64,000 nucleotides of DNA. It comes from Planctomycetota bacterium (lineage in GTDB: Bacteria; Planctomycetota; UBA1135; UBA2386). Positions 17,271 through 25,656 of the stretch are shown here, piece by piece. The DNA lies in contig JACKIB010000023.1 of assembly GCA_020638695.1 (NCBI GenBank), forward strand, positions 1 through 64,000, in the 5' to 3' direction. Below the pieces are notes generated by a model. That model saw only the letters and a program-made list of their open reading frames with translations, was not told the origin of the DNA and made no database searches. The stretch's first letter is position 1, and each line of letters opens with the position of its first letter. A program made the translations under genes and the position numbers.

Positions 17271-18383
17271 GTGAAGCTCCTCGCTGCGCTGCTCCTCGCC
17301 GCCTGCACCGTGCCACCCGCACCGCGTGCCGATCCACAACCGCCGGCCGACGCGGCGCGGCTGCGCGTTCGCCAGGCCGGCATCGTGATCGGCGCGTTGC
17401 CGACCGGTCCGTCGAATGCGATCACCGACGTGGCGGGCGTGGCGGTCGGCCACGCTACGGTCGTGCGCGGCACGGCGGTGCGCACCGGGGTCACCGTGGT
17501 CGTCCCGCACTCCGGCAACCTGTTCCGCGACAAGGTGCCGGCGGCGGTGTTCGTCGCCAACGGCTTCGGCAAGCTCGTCGGGTCGACCCAGATCGTCGAA
17601 CTCGGTGAGCTCGAGAGCCCGATCGCGCTCACCAACACGTTGAGCGTCGGGCGGGTCGCCGACGCCCTGGTCGGGCACGTGTTGGCGCTGCCGGGCAACG
17701 AGTCGGTGCGCTCGGTGAACGTCGTCGTCGGCGAGACCAACGACGGGTTCCTCAACGACATCCGTGGCCGCCACGTCGGCGCCGAACACCTGGAGCAGGC
17801 GCTGCGCAACGCGCGGGGCGGGCCGGTCGTCGAGGGCGGTGTCGGTGCGGGTGCCGGCACCGTCTGCTTCGGTTGGAAGGGGGGTATCGGCACGGCCTCG
17901 CGGCGCGTGTCGGAGTTCACCGTCGGTGTGCTGGTGCAGACCAACTTCGGTGGGGCGCTGACCGTGGCCGGAGTCCCGGTGCACCGAACCCTCCGGGCGC
18001 CGCGTCGGCAGCGCACCGGGGACGGGTCGTGCATGATCGTGATCGCTACCGATGCCCCGCTCGGGGCGCGCAACCTGCGGCGCCTCGCCGCGCGCGCGTT
18101 TGCCGGGATGGCGCGCACCGGGGCCTCGTTCGCCAACGGCAGCGGTGACTACGCGATCGCGTTCTCCACCGCCACGAGCCAGCGCATCCGCGCCGGGGCC
18201 CCGCGCAGCGGTGGGCCGGTGCTCGCGAACCCGCGGATGTCGCCGCTGTTCCTCGCCGTCGCCGAGGCGACCGAGGAGGCGATCCTCAATTCGCTGTTCG
18301 CCGCCCGGCGCGTGTCCGGTGCGCGGGGTGTCGTCGAAGCGCTGCCGGTGGAACGTGTGGTCGCTCTGGTGCGTGGCCGGTAG
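17271..18383 (+). CDS. P1-family (DmpA-like) N-terminal nucleophile peptidase, lipoprotein
   Basis: Predicted 370-aa exported hydrolase. Starting at GTG 17271 gives a short lipoprotein signal (VKLLAALLLAAC, Cys12). The body matches the DmpA/BapA aminopeptidase family: ITDVAGVAVGH near residue 50, ETNDGFLNDIRGRHV near 156, and GDGSCMIVIATDAPL near 250. In DmpA the precursor cleaves itself between Gly249 and Ser250 to free the Ser nucleophile; here the matching bond is Gly252-Ser253. Family members cleave N-terminal residues from peptides or D- and beta-amino-acid amides. A periplasmic location fits peptide turnover. Confidence 0.85.
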   Translation: MKLLAALLLAACTVPPAPRADPQPPADAARLRVRQAGIVIGALPTGPSNAITDVAGVAVGHATVVRGTAVRTGVTVVVPHSGNLFRDKVPAAVFVANGFGKLVGSTQIVELGELESPIALTNTLSVGRVADALVGHVLALPGNESVRSVNVVVGETNDGFLNDIRGRHVGAEHLEQALRNARGGPVVEGGVGAGAGTVCFGWKGGIGTASRRVSEFTVGVLVQTNFGGALTVAGVPVHRTLRAPRRQRTGDGSCMIVIATDAPLGARNLRRLAARAFAGMARTGASFANGSGDYAIAFSTATSQRIRAGAPRSGGPVLANPRMSPLFLAVAEATEEAILNSLFAARRVSGARGVVEALPVERVVALVRGR

Positions 18384-18529
18384 GCTGGTCGGGGCGGTGG
18401 CCATAATCAGATGGAACGAGACGACGCGTGGGGAGCGAAGGTAGTGGGCGAGCCGCTCGCCGGCGCGGCCGGTCCGCGCATGGTGAGCGGCATGTCGATC
18501 CGCGCAGTGCTCGACGAGGCGGCTTGAGC

Positions 18530-19471
18530 ATGCGTGGCCTGTACCTCGACCGCGGCGCGCTTTCCTTCCGCGAGGACCTCGACGAGCCGCAGCTGGGTCC
18601 CGGCGAAGTGCTGGTCGAAGTCCTGCAGGCGGGTGTGTGCGCCACCGACTTGGCGTTGCAGCGCGGCTACATGGACTTCACCGGCATACCCGGGCACGAG
18701 TTCGTCGGCCGCGCGCTGTCCGGGCCGCTCGCCGGGAAGCGGGTGGTCGGTGACATCAACGCCGCGTGCGGGGCGTGCGCCACGTGTGTGTCCGGGGACC
18801 CGCACCACTGCCCGCACCGCACCGTGCTGGGGATTCTCGGCCGGGGCGGGGCATTCGCCGAGCGGCTGGCGTTGCCGCAGTGCAACCTGTTGCCGGTGCC
18901 GGATTCGGTGAGCACGGACGCGGCGACATTCGTCGAGCCGTTGGCTGCCGCGCTCGAGATCGGGGAGCAGGTCGCGCTGCGCGCCGGGGAACGCGCGCTG
19001 GTCGCCGGGGACGGTCGGCTCGGCATCCTGTGCGCTTGGGCGTTGCACCTCGATGGCGTCGTGGTGACGGTGGCGGGGCGGCATGCAGAGCGGCGCGACC
19101 TCCTGCCTGCGGGTGTCGAGCTGGTGGTGGGGGTGCCGGACTGCGTTGCGCGTCCTTTCGACCTCGCGGTCGAGGCCACCGGTGATCCCTCGGTGCTCGG
19201 CCAGATCCTGCCGCTGGTCCGACCTCGGGGCAGGGTGGTGCTGAAGACCACCGCCGAGGTCGAGGCGACGCTCGACCTGAGTCGCGTGGTGGTCGACGAG
19301 TTGGTGCTGGTCGGTTCCCGATGTGGGCCGACCGCGAAGGCCGTGGAAGTCCTGGCGGCAGGTGCCGTGCCGGTCGAGCGCCTGATCGCGGCGCGCTTTG
19401 GCCTCGCGTCGGGAGTCGACGCGTTCGCCGCCGCGCGCGGCGCCCTCAAGGTGTTGGTGTCCGTGCCCTGA
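18530..19471 (+). CDS. Zinc-dependent alcohol dehydrogenase (MDR family)
   Basis: Predicted 313-aa medium-chain dehydrogenase. Cys37 (GVCATD) and His56-Glu57 (GHEF) are the catalytic zinc site; Cys80, Cys83, Cys86 and Cys94 form the structural zinc lobe. A Rossmann region near residues 150-190 has a weak nucleotide motif (VAGDGRLG). The protein is some 30 residues shorter than typical members, mostly in the C-terminal half. The stop codon lies inside a 14-bp tandem repeat. Substrate is unknown; polyol or threonine dehydrogenase-like activities are possible. Confidence 0.85.
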   Translation: MRGLYLDRGALSFREDLDEPQLGPGEVLVEVLQAGVCATDLALQRGYMDFTGIPGHEFVGRALSGPLAGKRVVGDINAACGACATCVSGDPHHCPHRTVLGILGRGGAFAERLALPQCNLLPVPDSVSTDAATFVEPLAAALEIGEQVALRAGERALVAGDGRLGILCAWALHLDGVVVTVAGRHAERRDLLPAGVELVVGVPDCVARPFDLAVEATGDPSVLGQILPLVRPRGRVVLKTTAEVEATLDLSRVVVDELVLVGSRCGPTAKAVEVLAAGAVPVERLIAARFGLASGVDAFAAARGALKVLVSVP

Positions 19472-19512
19472 AGTCCGTGCCCTGAAGTCCGTGCCCTGAA
19501 GTCCGTGGCCTG
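19457..19512 (+). repeat. Four tandem copies of a 14-bp repeat over the dehydrogenase stop
   Basis: The unit AAGTCCGTGCCCTG occurs exactly twice (19471-19484, 19485-19498), with one-mismatch copies before (within the last codons) and after. The TGA stop at 19469-19471 spans the first junction. It looks like recent slippage or duplication. Confidence 0.7.
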
Positions 19513-19754
19513 AGTTCCGCGGCCGGCGGAGTCGGCTCTCTCGATTCGCACGCCCGGACTGCTGCGGCGAGGACGCTCGGCTTCGCCCGGTGCGAGCCGC
19601 TCGGCCGATGCGTTCGGGCGGATGAGGAATCTCGAGAAAACCCGGTTCGGTCCTCCCGGCGGCGGACCTGACCCGGACGTCCGGATCACTCACGACCCTC
19701 GGTGTTCGCGAACGGTCCGGATCAGCAAACCGATTCCGAGGAACCGAACTCCCT

Positions 19755-21917
19755 ATGCAAACCCGCTCCCTCGCCCGAACCCGCAACCTGTTGTTCTCGC
19801 TGACCGTCCTGGCGACCTGCCTCGCCCCCGCCCGCGCCGGCATCGAAGATCGGGACAACCGCAACCCGACCGCGGCCTACTGGGCCTACAACGTCTCCGT
19901 CGCCACGATGCAGTCGGTGATCTCCCAGGGGAATCGGGTGGTCAGCATGAAAGTCGTCGCCACCTCGCCGACGCTGCTGACGATCGCCTACGTGCCCAAC
20001 TCGGGCACCTACGCCAAGACTTGGTGGTGGGCGGTCGACTACACCCCGACTTCACTCGGTACGCTGATCGCCAACAACAAGGCGCGGCTGACCGACCTCG
20101 AGGTCTACACGGTCGGCGGTTCGGTCCGTATGGCCGCGCTGATGGAGCTCAACACCGGCACCAACAGCAAGGGATGGTGGTGGTACTACGGCACCACGAC
20201 CACCTTCATCTACTCCGAAGCCAGCCGGCTCGGCGCGCGCGTGGTCGACTTGGAGCAGTACGTCGAGGGAACGACCACCAAGTACGCCGCGGTGCTGCTG
20301 CACAACTCGGGACAGGATGCCAAATCGTGGTGGTCCTACCTCAATGTCACCTCGAGCTACGTTACCTCGCGGCTGGCCGCCAACGGGGCGCGGATCTGGG
20401 ACATCGATCGGATCGGCACCGACCGCTACAACGTCACGATGGTGAAGTTCACCGGGGAGTACTGCTGGTACTTCTGGAACCTCAGCGCGAGCGCGGTGAC
20501 CGACACGCTCAGTCAGTACGGCGGCCGGCTGATCGACATCCACCAGTACTCGACCACGTCCGGGACGCGGTTCGACATCGTGTTGGTCAACTCGAGCAAC
20601 GCGCTGAGCCGCCGCGTCGCCGACCTGATGCTCGGCAAGAGTGACGGCTTCTCCGGCACCTACCTGCGGCGCGTCACCACCACGTCGAGTGCCACGCTCG
20701 CCTACATCAACGGCGACAAGCGCTTCGAGCCGGCGAGCACGCTCAAGACGTTACACCTGGTGCACACGATGCGCGACATCTACGTCAACGGCACCATCTC
20801 GCTGAACTCGCCGCTGACCGTTACCACGACCACCAGCGCGACCAACAGCTGCCCGTTCGCCACCACGCCGTTCTCGATGACGGCGCAGAACGTGTTGCAG
20901 GGGATGATGCGAGCCTCCGACAACGCGTTGACCAAGGTGGTCACCGATCGCTACGGGATGACCGCGCTCAACAGCACTGCGGCGGCGCTCGGGATGTCCA
21001 ACACCCGGGTCAACCACCACATCGGCTGCGGCTCGCCCGCCAACTACACCACGCTGGTCGACCTCGCCGACCTGCACGAGCGCGTGATCCGGGGTTACCT
21101 CGGCGCGCAGCGCGAGCCGTTCTACTCGATCTTCGCCAGTGGCTTCTACGGCTCCTACTACGCCGAAGGCTACCTGAAGAACGTGATCGACCAAGAGGCC
21201 GCCAAGGTCGGTCTGACCACCGCGCAGCGGACCTCGTTCGTCAACGCGATGCGGGTGCTCGGCAAGAAGGGTGGCTACGCGGTGTCGCTCGGCTACCACC
21301 GCGCGTGGGCGGCCTACGTGTCGTTGCCAGTGTGGGTCAACGGTGGCATGAGCCAGTGGGAGTACGCGACCGGCGCGTTCGTCAACAACGCGAGCAACGA
21401 GACCAAGGCGATCGACGCCGCGGCGACCGGCGCCGCCGAGGTGCTGCGCGACGAGATCCACGCGGCGATGCTGACCCTGAAGAACCACGTGTTCGGCAGC
21501 CTCACCAGCTTCGGCTCGAGCTGCCAGGGGAGTCTGTCGCCGGCGTTCGTGCACAGCGTGTCCGGTACGCCGGAGATCGGGCAGACGCTGACCTACACCG
21601 CCAAGGCGACGCGCCGCAACAACACCGTCGGCATGTTCTACATCGGCGTGTCGAAGACCGGGTGGGGTCGCACCCCGCTGCCGTTCCACCTCGATTTCAT
21701 GGGGGCTCCGGGTTGCTACCTGCGGGTCAGCCCGGACTTCGGGTTGTCGCTGCCCTGTGTGGCCGGCGTGTGTGGTGTGTCGGCGCGCATCCCGGTCGAC
21801 TCGAAGTTGATCGGACAGTCGCTGCACACCCAGTTCTTCATCGCCGACACGGGAGCGAACGCTGCCAATTTGATCGGCACCAACGGCGTGACGACCACGC
21901 TCGGCGGGCAGCAGTAG
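19755..21917 (+). CDS. Secreted polyglycine-hydrolase-like serine hydrolase (BTRD1 repeats plus beta-lactamase fold)
   Basis: Predicted 720-aa exported protein. A signal peptide (residues 1-28) precedes about five tandem repeats of roughly 50 residues, marked by WW or WWW pairs near 90, 141, 192 and 238 and by recurring R-(I/L/V)-x-D-(I/L) turns. These resemble bacterial tandem repeat domain 1 and the N-terminal propeller-like domain of fungal polyglycine hydrolases. A class A beta-lactamase-like domain follows: Ser328-T-L-Lys331 and Ser388-Asp-Asn390, with LGKKGGYAV as a likely third (KTG) box. The last ~110 residues are a beta-rich module with GAPGC. A close paralogue lies at 44694-46826. 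Target could be Gly-rich protein or peptide linkers; beta-lactam hydrolysis is not implied. Confidence 0.8.
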   Translation: MQTRSLARTRNLLFSLTVLATCLAPARAGIEDRDNRNPTAAYWAYNVSVATMQSVISQGNRVVSMKVVATSPTLLTIAYVPNSGTYAKTWWWAVDYTPTSLGTLIANNKARLTDLEVYTVGGSVRMAALMELNTGTNSKGWWWYYGTTTTFIYSEASRLGARVVDLEQYVEGTTTKYAAVLLHNSGQDAKSWWSYLNVTSSYVTSRLAANGARIWDIDRIGTDRYNVTMVKFTGEYCWYFWNLSASAVTDTLSQYGGRLIDIHQYSTTSGTRFDIVLVNSSNALSRRVADLMLGKSDGFSGTYLRRVTTTSSATLAYINGDKRFEPASTLKTLHLVHTMRDIYVNGTISLNSPLTVTTTTSATNSCPFATTPFSMTAQNVLQGMMRASDNALTKVVTDRYGMTALNSTAAALGMSNTRVNHHIGCGSPANYTTLVDLADLHERVIRGYLGAQREPFYSIFASGFYGSYYAEGYLKNVIDQEAAKVGLTTAQRTSFVNAMRVLGKKGGYAVSLGYHRAWAAYVSLPVWVNGGMSQWEYATGAFVNNASNETKAIDAAATGAAEVLRDEIHAAMLTLKNHVFGSLTSFGSSCQGSLSPAFVHSVSGTPEIGQTLTYTAKATRRNNTVGMFYIGVSKTGWGRTPLPFHLDFMGAPGCYLRVSPDFGLSLPCVAGVCGVSARIPVDSKLIGQSLHTQFFIADTGANAANLIGTNGVTTTLGGQQ

Positions 21918-21934
21918 CGACGCGCCGATTCGGG

Positions 21935-23065
21935 TCAGCCGCGCAGCCGGATCACCGCCAGCTCCGGCCGGCAGAGGAACCGGATGCGCGGCGCGTAGCC
22001 GCGCTCCAACCCGACCCCGCGGCTGACCAACAGGTGCATCGCGCCGAACCGGTGCAGCCCTGTGCTGTAGCGGCGCGGCAGCTGTGACAAGGTGATCGGG
22101 GGGCCGAATCCGGGCACCACCACCTGGCCGCCGTGGATGTGGCCGGCGATGCACAGGCGCTCGGTGGTCGTCCCGGGGCGGGTTTCGCCGCGTGCGAATG
22201 CGGCGATGTCGTCGCACACGAAGTCGGGAGCGTGGCCCATAACCAGGGTGAGTCCCGGGAATGCGGCGATGCGCCGCTCCTGTTCGGGCGTCAGTGGTCG
22301 CCGCGAGGCCGGTCGACTGAGACCGAGTAGCTGCAGGGGCGGGTCGCCGGGTAGGACCTCGAACGCGTCTTGGATCGGCTTCGCCACCGAGCCGCGGAAC
22401 ACCTCGGCGGCGAAGTCGACGTCGCCGTCCACTCCCCAGATGCCGTAGCGCGGCCGGTGGCGCAGCCCGTTGAACAACTCCACCAGCGCGCGCCGCTCGC
22501 GCTCGAGTGCCACAGGGTCGCCGTAGATCTGGATGTAGTCGCCCGGCAGTAGGATCAGATCGGCACGTAGCCGATCCATCGTGGCGAACACTCCGCGCTC
22601 GTAGGCACCGATGCGGTCGGTTTGCAAGTCGGCGAGCACCACCACGGTGATCGGTTGCCGTACGCCACGCAGTTTCGGGCTCACCACTTCGTAGTGGGTG
22701 ACCTCGAGCCGGTACGGTTCGATCCGGCGGGCGTACGAGTACGCCAGATCCATGGCGACCCCGCACAACGGCAGCGCCATGGCCAGCCAGCGACATTGGC
22801 GCCACAGCAGTACGCCGGCGCACACGAGCAGCGGTGCCCACACGCAGAACAACGCGTGGGCGAGGAGGCGCATGGCGGCGAAGCTGTTGTGGAATCCGAG
22901 CAGGCCGATCACAACGGCCACCAGGCACACGCATGCCCCGCCGAGCACCACCGCCCAGACAGCGCGCCGCGGCGGGCCACGCCGGGCCGCCCGCCACACC
23001 GCGATGCCGCCGCAGGTCAGGCCGAGGATGTCGAGGGCGGCCGCGGTCATCAGGATCTCGGTCAT
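21935..23065 (-). CDS. Membrane-bound calcineurin-like phosphoesterase with altered metal motifs
   Basis: Predicted 376-aa protein with four N-terminal hydrophobic helices (about residues 5-115) followed by a metallophosphoesterase domain like YaeI. LLPGDY and AGHIHGGQ are conserved. The first motif reads LADLQTD instead of D-x-H, and the usual GNHD/E reads GVDGDVD, so two metal ligands or catalytic His residues appear replaced. VMGHAPD is intact. It may bind metals differently or be inactive. It is convergent with the hydrolase gene and divergent from the carboxypeptidase gene. Confidence 0.75.
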   Translation of the reverse strand: MTEILMTAAALDILGLTCGGIAVWRAARRGPPRRAVWAVVLGGACVCLVAVVIGLLGFHNSFAAMRLLAHALFCVWAPLLVCAGVLLWRQCRWLAMALPLCGVAMDLAYSYARRIEPYRLEVTHYEVVSPKLRGVRQPITVVVLADLQTDRIGAYERGVFATMDRLRADLILLPGDYIQIYGDPVALERERRALVELFNGLRHRPRYGIWGVDGDVDFAAEVFRGSVAKPIQDAFEVLPGDPPLQLLGLSRPASRRPLTPEQERRIAAFPGLTLVMGHAPDFVCDDIAAFARGETRPGTTTERLCIAGHIHGGQVVVPGFGPPITLSQLPRRYSTGLHRFGAMHLLVSRGVGLERGYAPRIRFLCRPELAVIRLRG

Positions 23066-23110
23066 TCAGCAGGCCTTGCGAGGAGTGGAGAATGGCCGCA
23101 GAGTATCGGC

Positions 23111-24103
23111 ATGGGTTCGACGCGGAACGTGCTCCTGGCCTGGTGCTTCCTCGGACTCCTCCTGGCCGGCCCGATTCGCGGACAGGTGGGGATCCGGGTT
23201 CCGGAGGCGCGCATCCCGGTGGTTCCCGCGGCGAAGCGGCCGGCCGATCGGCTGGACGGGCCACCGTTGGTCAACGCCGCGGCCTGGGCGATCGCCGACG
23301 GCAAGACCGGCGAGTTGCTATGGGCGCTGCACCCCGACCAGCGCCGGCCGATGGCCAGTACCACCAAGGTGATGACCGCGCTGATCGTGATGCACTGCGC
23401 CGCCAAGCAGCCGAAGGTGCTCGAGGAGACGGTGGAGATCAGCGCGTTCGCCGCCAGCACCGGCGGCTCGACCGCCAAGCTGCGAGCCGGTGACCGGCTG
23501 CCGGTCGGCGAGCTGTTGTACGGGCTGTTGCTGCCGTCGGGCAACGACGCGGCGAACGCGCTGGCCGAGCACTTCGGGCCGCGGCTCGAACCACTGGAGA
23601 ATCCCAAGTTGCTGCCGCCGTGGACCGCGCATTCGTCCGGGCGTTCCAAGACCTGGCTCAACTTCGTGGCCGAGATGAACCGCGTGGCGGCGCGGCTCGG
23701 CATGGACCACACCCGCTACGTCAATCCGCACGGGTTGGACGATCTGCAACACTATTCGACGCCGCGCGACATCCTGCGCCTGTCGCGTGCCGCGATGGAG
23801 TTTCCAGAGTTCCGCAAGCGCGTCGCGACCCGCACGCACCGGGTCGCCGTGCTCGGGGTCGCGAATGCGCCTCGCACCATGGTGTGGAACAACACCAATC
23901 GCTTGTTGGAGATCGCGGGCTTCACCGGCCTGAAGACCGGGACCACCCCGCGGGCGGGCGCTTGCCTGGTGTCGAGCGCGGTGCGCGGTGACGACCAGCT
24001 GCTGATGGTGGTGCTCGATTCCACCGAACGCATGGGGCGCTACATCGACAGCCGCAACCTGTACCGCTGGGCGTGGACCCAACGCCTGGCCGGCGGGAAA
24101 TGA
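23111..24103 (+). CDS. D-alanyl-D-alanine carboxypeptidase (peptidase S11)
   Basis: Predicted 330-aa exported penicillin-binding protein. A signal segment (residues 7-24) is followed by the three active-site boxes: Ser83-T-T-Lys86, Ser143-Gly-Asn145 and Lys275-Thr-Gly277. The spacing is normal for a low-molecular-mass PBP, but no C-terminal amphipathic domain follows, so it resembles the short PbpG/DacC-like forms. It would trim the terminal D-Ala of peptidoglycan stem peptides in the periplasm. The next gene starts 10 bp after its stop. Confidence 0.9.
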   Translation: MGSTRNVLLAWCFLGLLLAGPIRGQVGIRVPEARIPVVPAAKRPADRLDGPPLVNAAAWAIADGKTGELLWALHPDQRRPMASTTKVMTALIVMHCAAKQPKVLEETVEISAFAASTGGSTAKLRAGDRLPVGELLYGLLLPSGNDAANALAEHFGPRLEPLENPKLLPPWTAHSSGRSKTWLNFVAEMNRVAARLGMDHTRYVNPHGLDDLQHYSTPRDILRLSRAAMEFPEFRKRVATRTHRVAVLGVANAPRTMVWNNTNRLLEIAGFTGLKTGTTPRAGACLVSSAVRGDDQLLMVVLDSTERMGRYIDSRNLYRWAWTQRLAGGK

Positions 24104-24113
24104 CCGCCCTGCG

Positions 24114-25469
24114 ATGGTGAAATCCGGCAGGGGCACGCTGCTCGGCGCAGTCTGCGCGTTCGCCGCGAGCGCTGTGGGGCAGGTCGAGCCGCGTTTCTGC
24201 TACCTCGACGAACTCGAGATGGCCCAGCTCGACGCCCGTGGCAAGCTCCGCACCGTGTCGGTCTCACCGGACACCGGCCGGCAGTCGACCACTACGGGTG
24301 CGGATGCCAAGCGGGTTCCGCCTTGGATCGCGGCGCGGGCGGTCGATCCGGGTAGCGACGACCTGTCGCAGAACCTGTTGCTCGACGCGACCATCCTGCA
24401 GCCGTTCCGGCTCGACCAGGTGATCCGGGACGACCTCGGCTTCGCCACCGGGATCGACAAGCGCCGGCGAGCCCTGCTCCTGACGCGGGGCAATTACCTG
24501 CAGCGCCACGAAGGCCGCCACGAGGTGTCCAACGTGGTCGGGCTGGTTCAGGGCCAAGAGGCGTACCTCGGTCAGTTGGAGATGCGCTACGGCACGAGTT
24601 CCGGGCTGCTGCACGTGGTGCGGACCCAACAGCGTGCCGGCCCGCTGTTGGCGAACGGTTTTCCCTGCCTGGCGATCGCGGAGATGGTCCAGACCCAGCG
24701 CGAGGGAGGTCGGGACTCGAGCAAGATGGTCCGCGCGATGTTGGTGTTCCCGCGCACCGTGGTACCGCGCGCCGGTGCGAACGCACCCGACCAACGGGCG
24801 CGGATCCGCGTCCACATGGTGGGGGAACTGCAGCGCATCCACGGCGGCGCGCTGCAGACCCGGCGCGTTCATGTCGTGAGCGAGTTCACCGGGACCGGGG
24901 TCGCGCTGCAGATGAAGCTGTGGACCAGCGCGGGCGAAAGCTACCCCTTCATGTCCTGGGAGAGCGCCTTCAAGGTCAAGCACGAGCGCGGCTGGCAAAC
25001 CGTTGGTGCCGCTGCGGTCGGCGCTGCGGTTGCGTGGGAACGACCCTACCACCCTCTCGCGCCGGTGCGGCGTGGATTGCGACAGGTGCCGGTCGTGATG
25101 CTGCTCAAACTTCCACCGAGGTGGCGCAACGGCGGCTACAACGGTGCGGGATTGGAGCCGAAGAAGGTCGAAGTGAAGGACGCCCGCTGGACCCTCGGCG
25201 CGGGCGACTTCGTCGCGCCCGGTGGTCTGTGGCAGTTCGACCGCCGGGGCGAGTTGGTGGTGCAGACCCCGCTCGGCAGCATGAACGCCACGAAGGTGCA
25301 GGCCTGGTTCCGTGCGGCGTTCGCCGCCGCGGCGTCGGACGTGGCCGAGGCCGACAAGCTGCGGGACTGCCTGGACGTGATCCTGAACTGGGCGGCGGAC
25401 ATGCCGCAGCCGGCGGGGGCGGGACCCGGCGAAAGGGCGCCCGCGGTGCGAAAGTTCCTCGACAAGTAG
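24114..25469 (+). CDS. Secreted protein of unknown function
   Basis: Predicted 451-aa protein starting 10 bp after the carboxypeptidase gene, probably in the same transcript. An N-terminal hydrophobic segment (residues 8-22) ends in ASAVGQ, a plausible signal cleavage site. No family is recognised. The C-terminal part (about 360-450) is mixed helical with a Pro/Gly-rich linker. Context suggests a cell-envelope role, but that is only inference. Confidence 0.6.
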   Translation: MVKSGRGTLLGAVCAFAASAVGQVEPRFCYLDELEMAQLDARGKLRTVSVSPDTGRQSTTTGADAKRVPPWIAARAVDPGSDDLSQNLLLDATILQPFRLDQVIRDDLGFATGIDKRRRALLLTRGNYLQRHEGRHEVSNVVGLVQGQEAYLGQLEMRYGTSSGLLHVVRTQQRAGPLLANGFPCLAIAEMVQTQREGGRDSSKMVRAMLVFPRTVVPRAGANAPDQRARIRVHMVGELQRIHGGALQTRRVHVVSEFTGTGVALQMKLWTSAGESYPFMSWESAFKVKHERGWQTVGAAAVGAAVAWERPYHPLAPVRRGLRQVPVVMLLKLPPRWRNGGYNGAGLEPKKVEVKDARWTLGAGDFVAPGGLWQFDRRGELVVQTPLGSMNATKVQAWFRAAFAAAASDVAEADKLRDCLDVILNWAADMPQPAGAGPGERAPAVRKFLDK

Positions 25470-25559
25470 TCGAGTCCGCCGCCCCGGCGGCGGAACCGCG
25501 CACTCCGGTGGGTGCGTATCGGTCGAGCTTGCGCCTTGTCGTGCGATCGGGGCGGCACC

Positions 25560-25565
25560 TATTGT
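25560..25565 (+). promoter_or_regulatory. -10-like hexamer TATTGT before the TMTC-like pair
   Basis: TATTGT ends 8 nt before an ATG at 25574, which opens a 28-codon frame whose TGA overlaps the ATG at 25657, and 13 nt before a GTG (25579) in frame with the TMTC-like gene. Confidence 0.35.
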
Positions 25566-25656
25566 TCCGCGCGATGGTGTGCTGGCTCGAGTCGGTGGGT
25601 GTGCGGCGGGACGCGCGGCGGCGCCGCGCCGTGCACGGCGTCCGGTCCCGGTGCGG

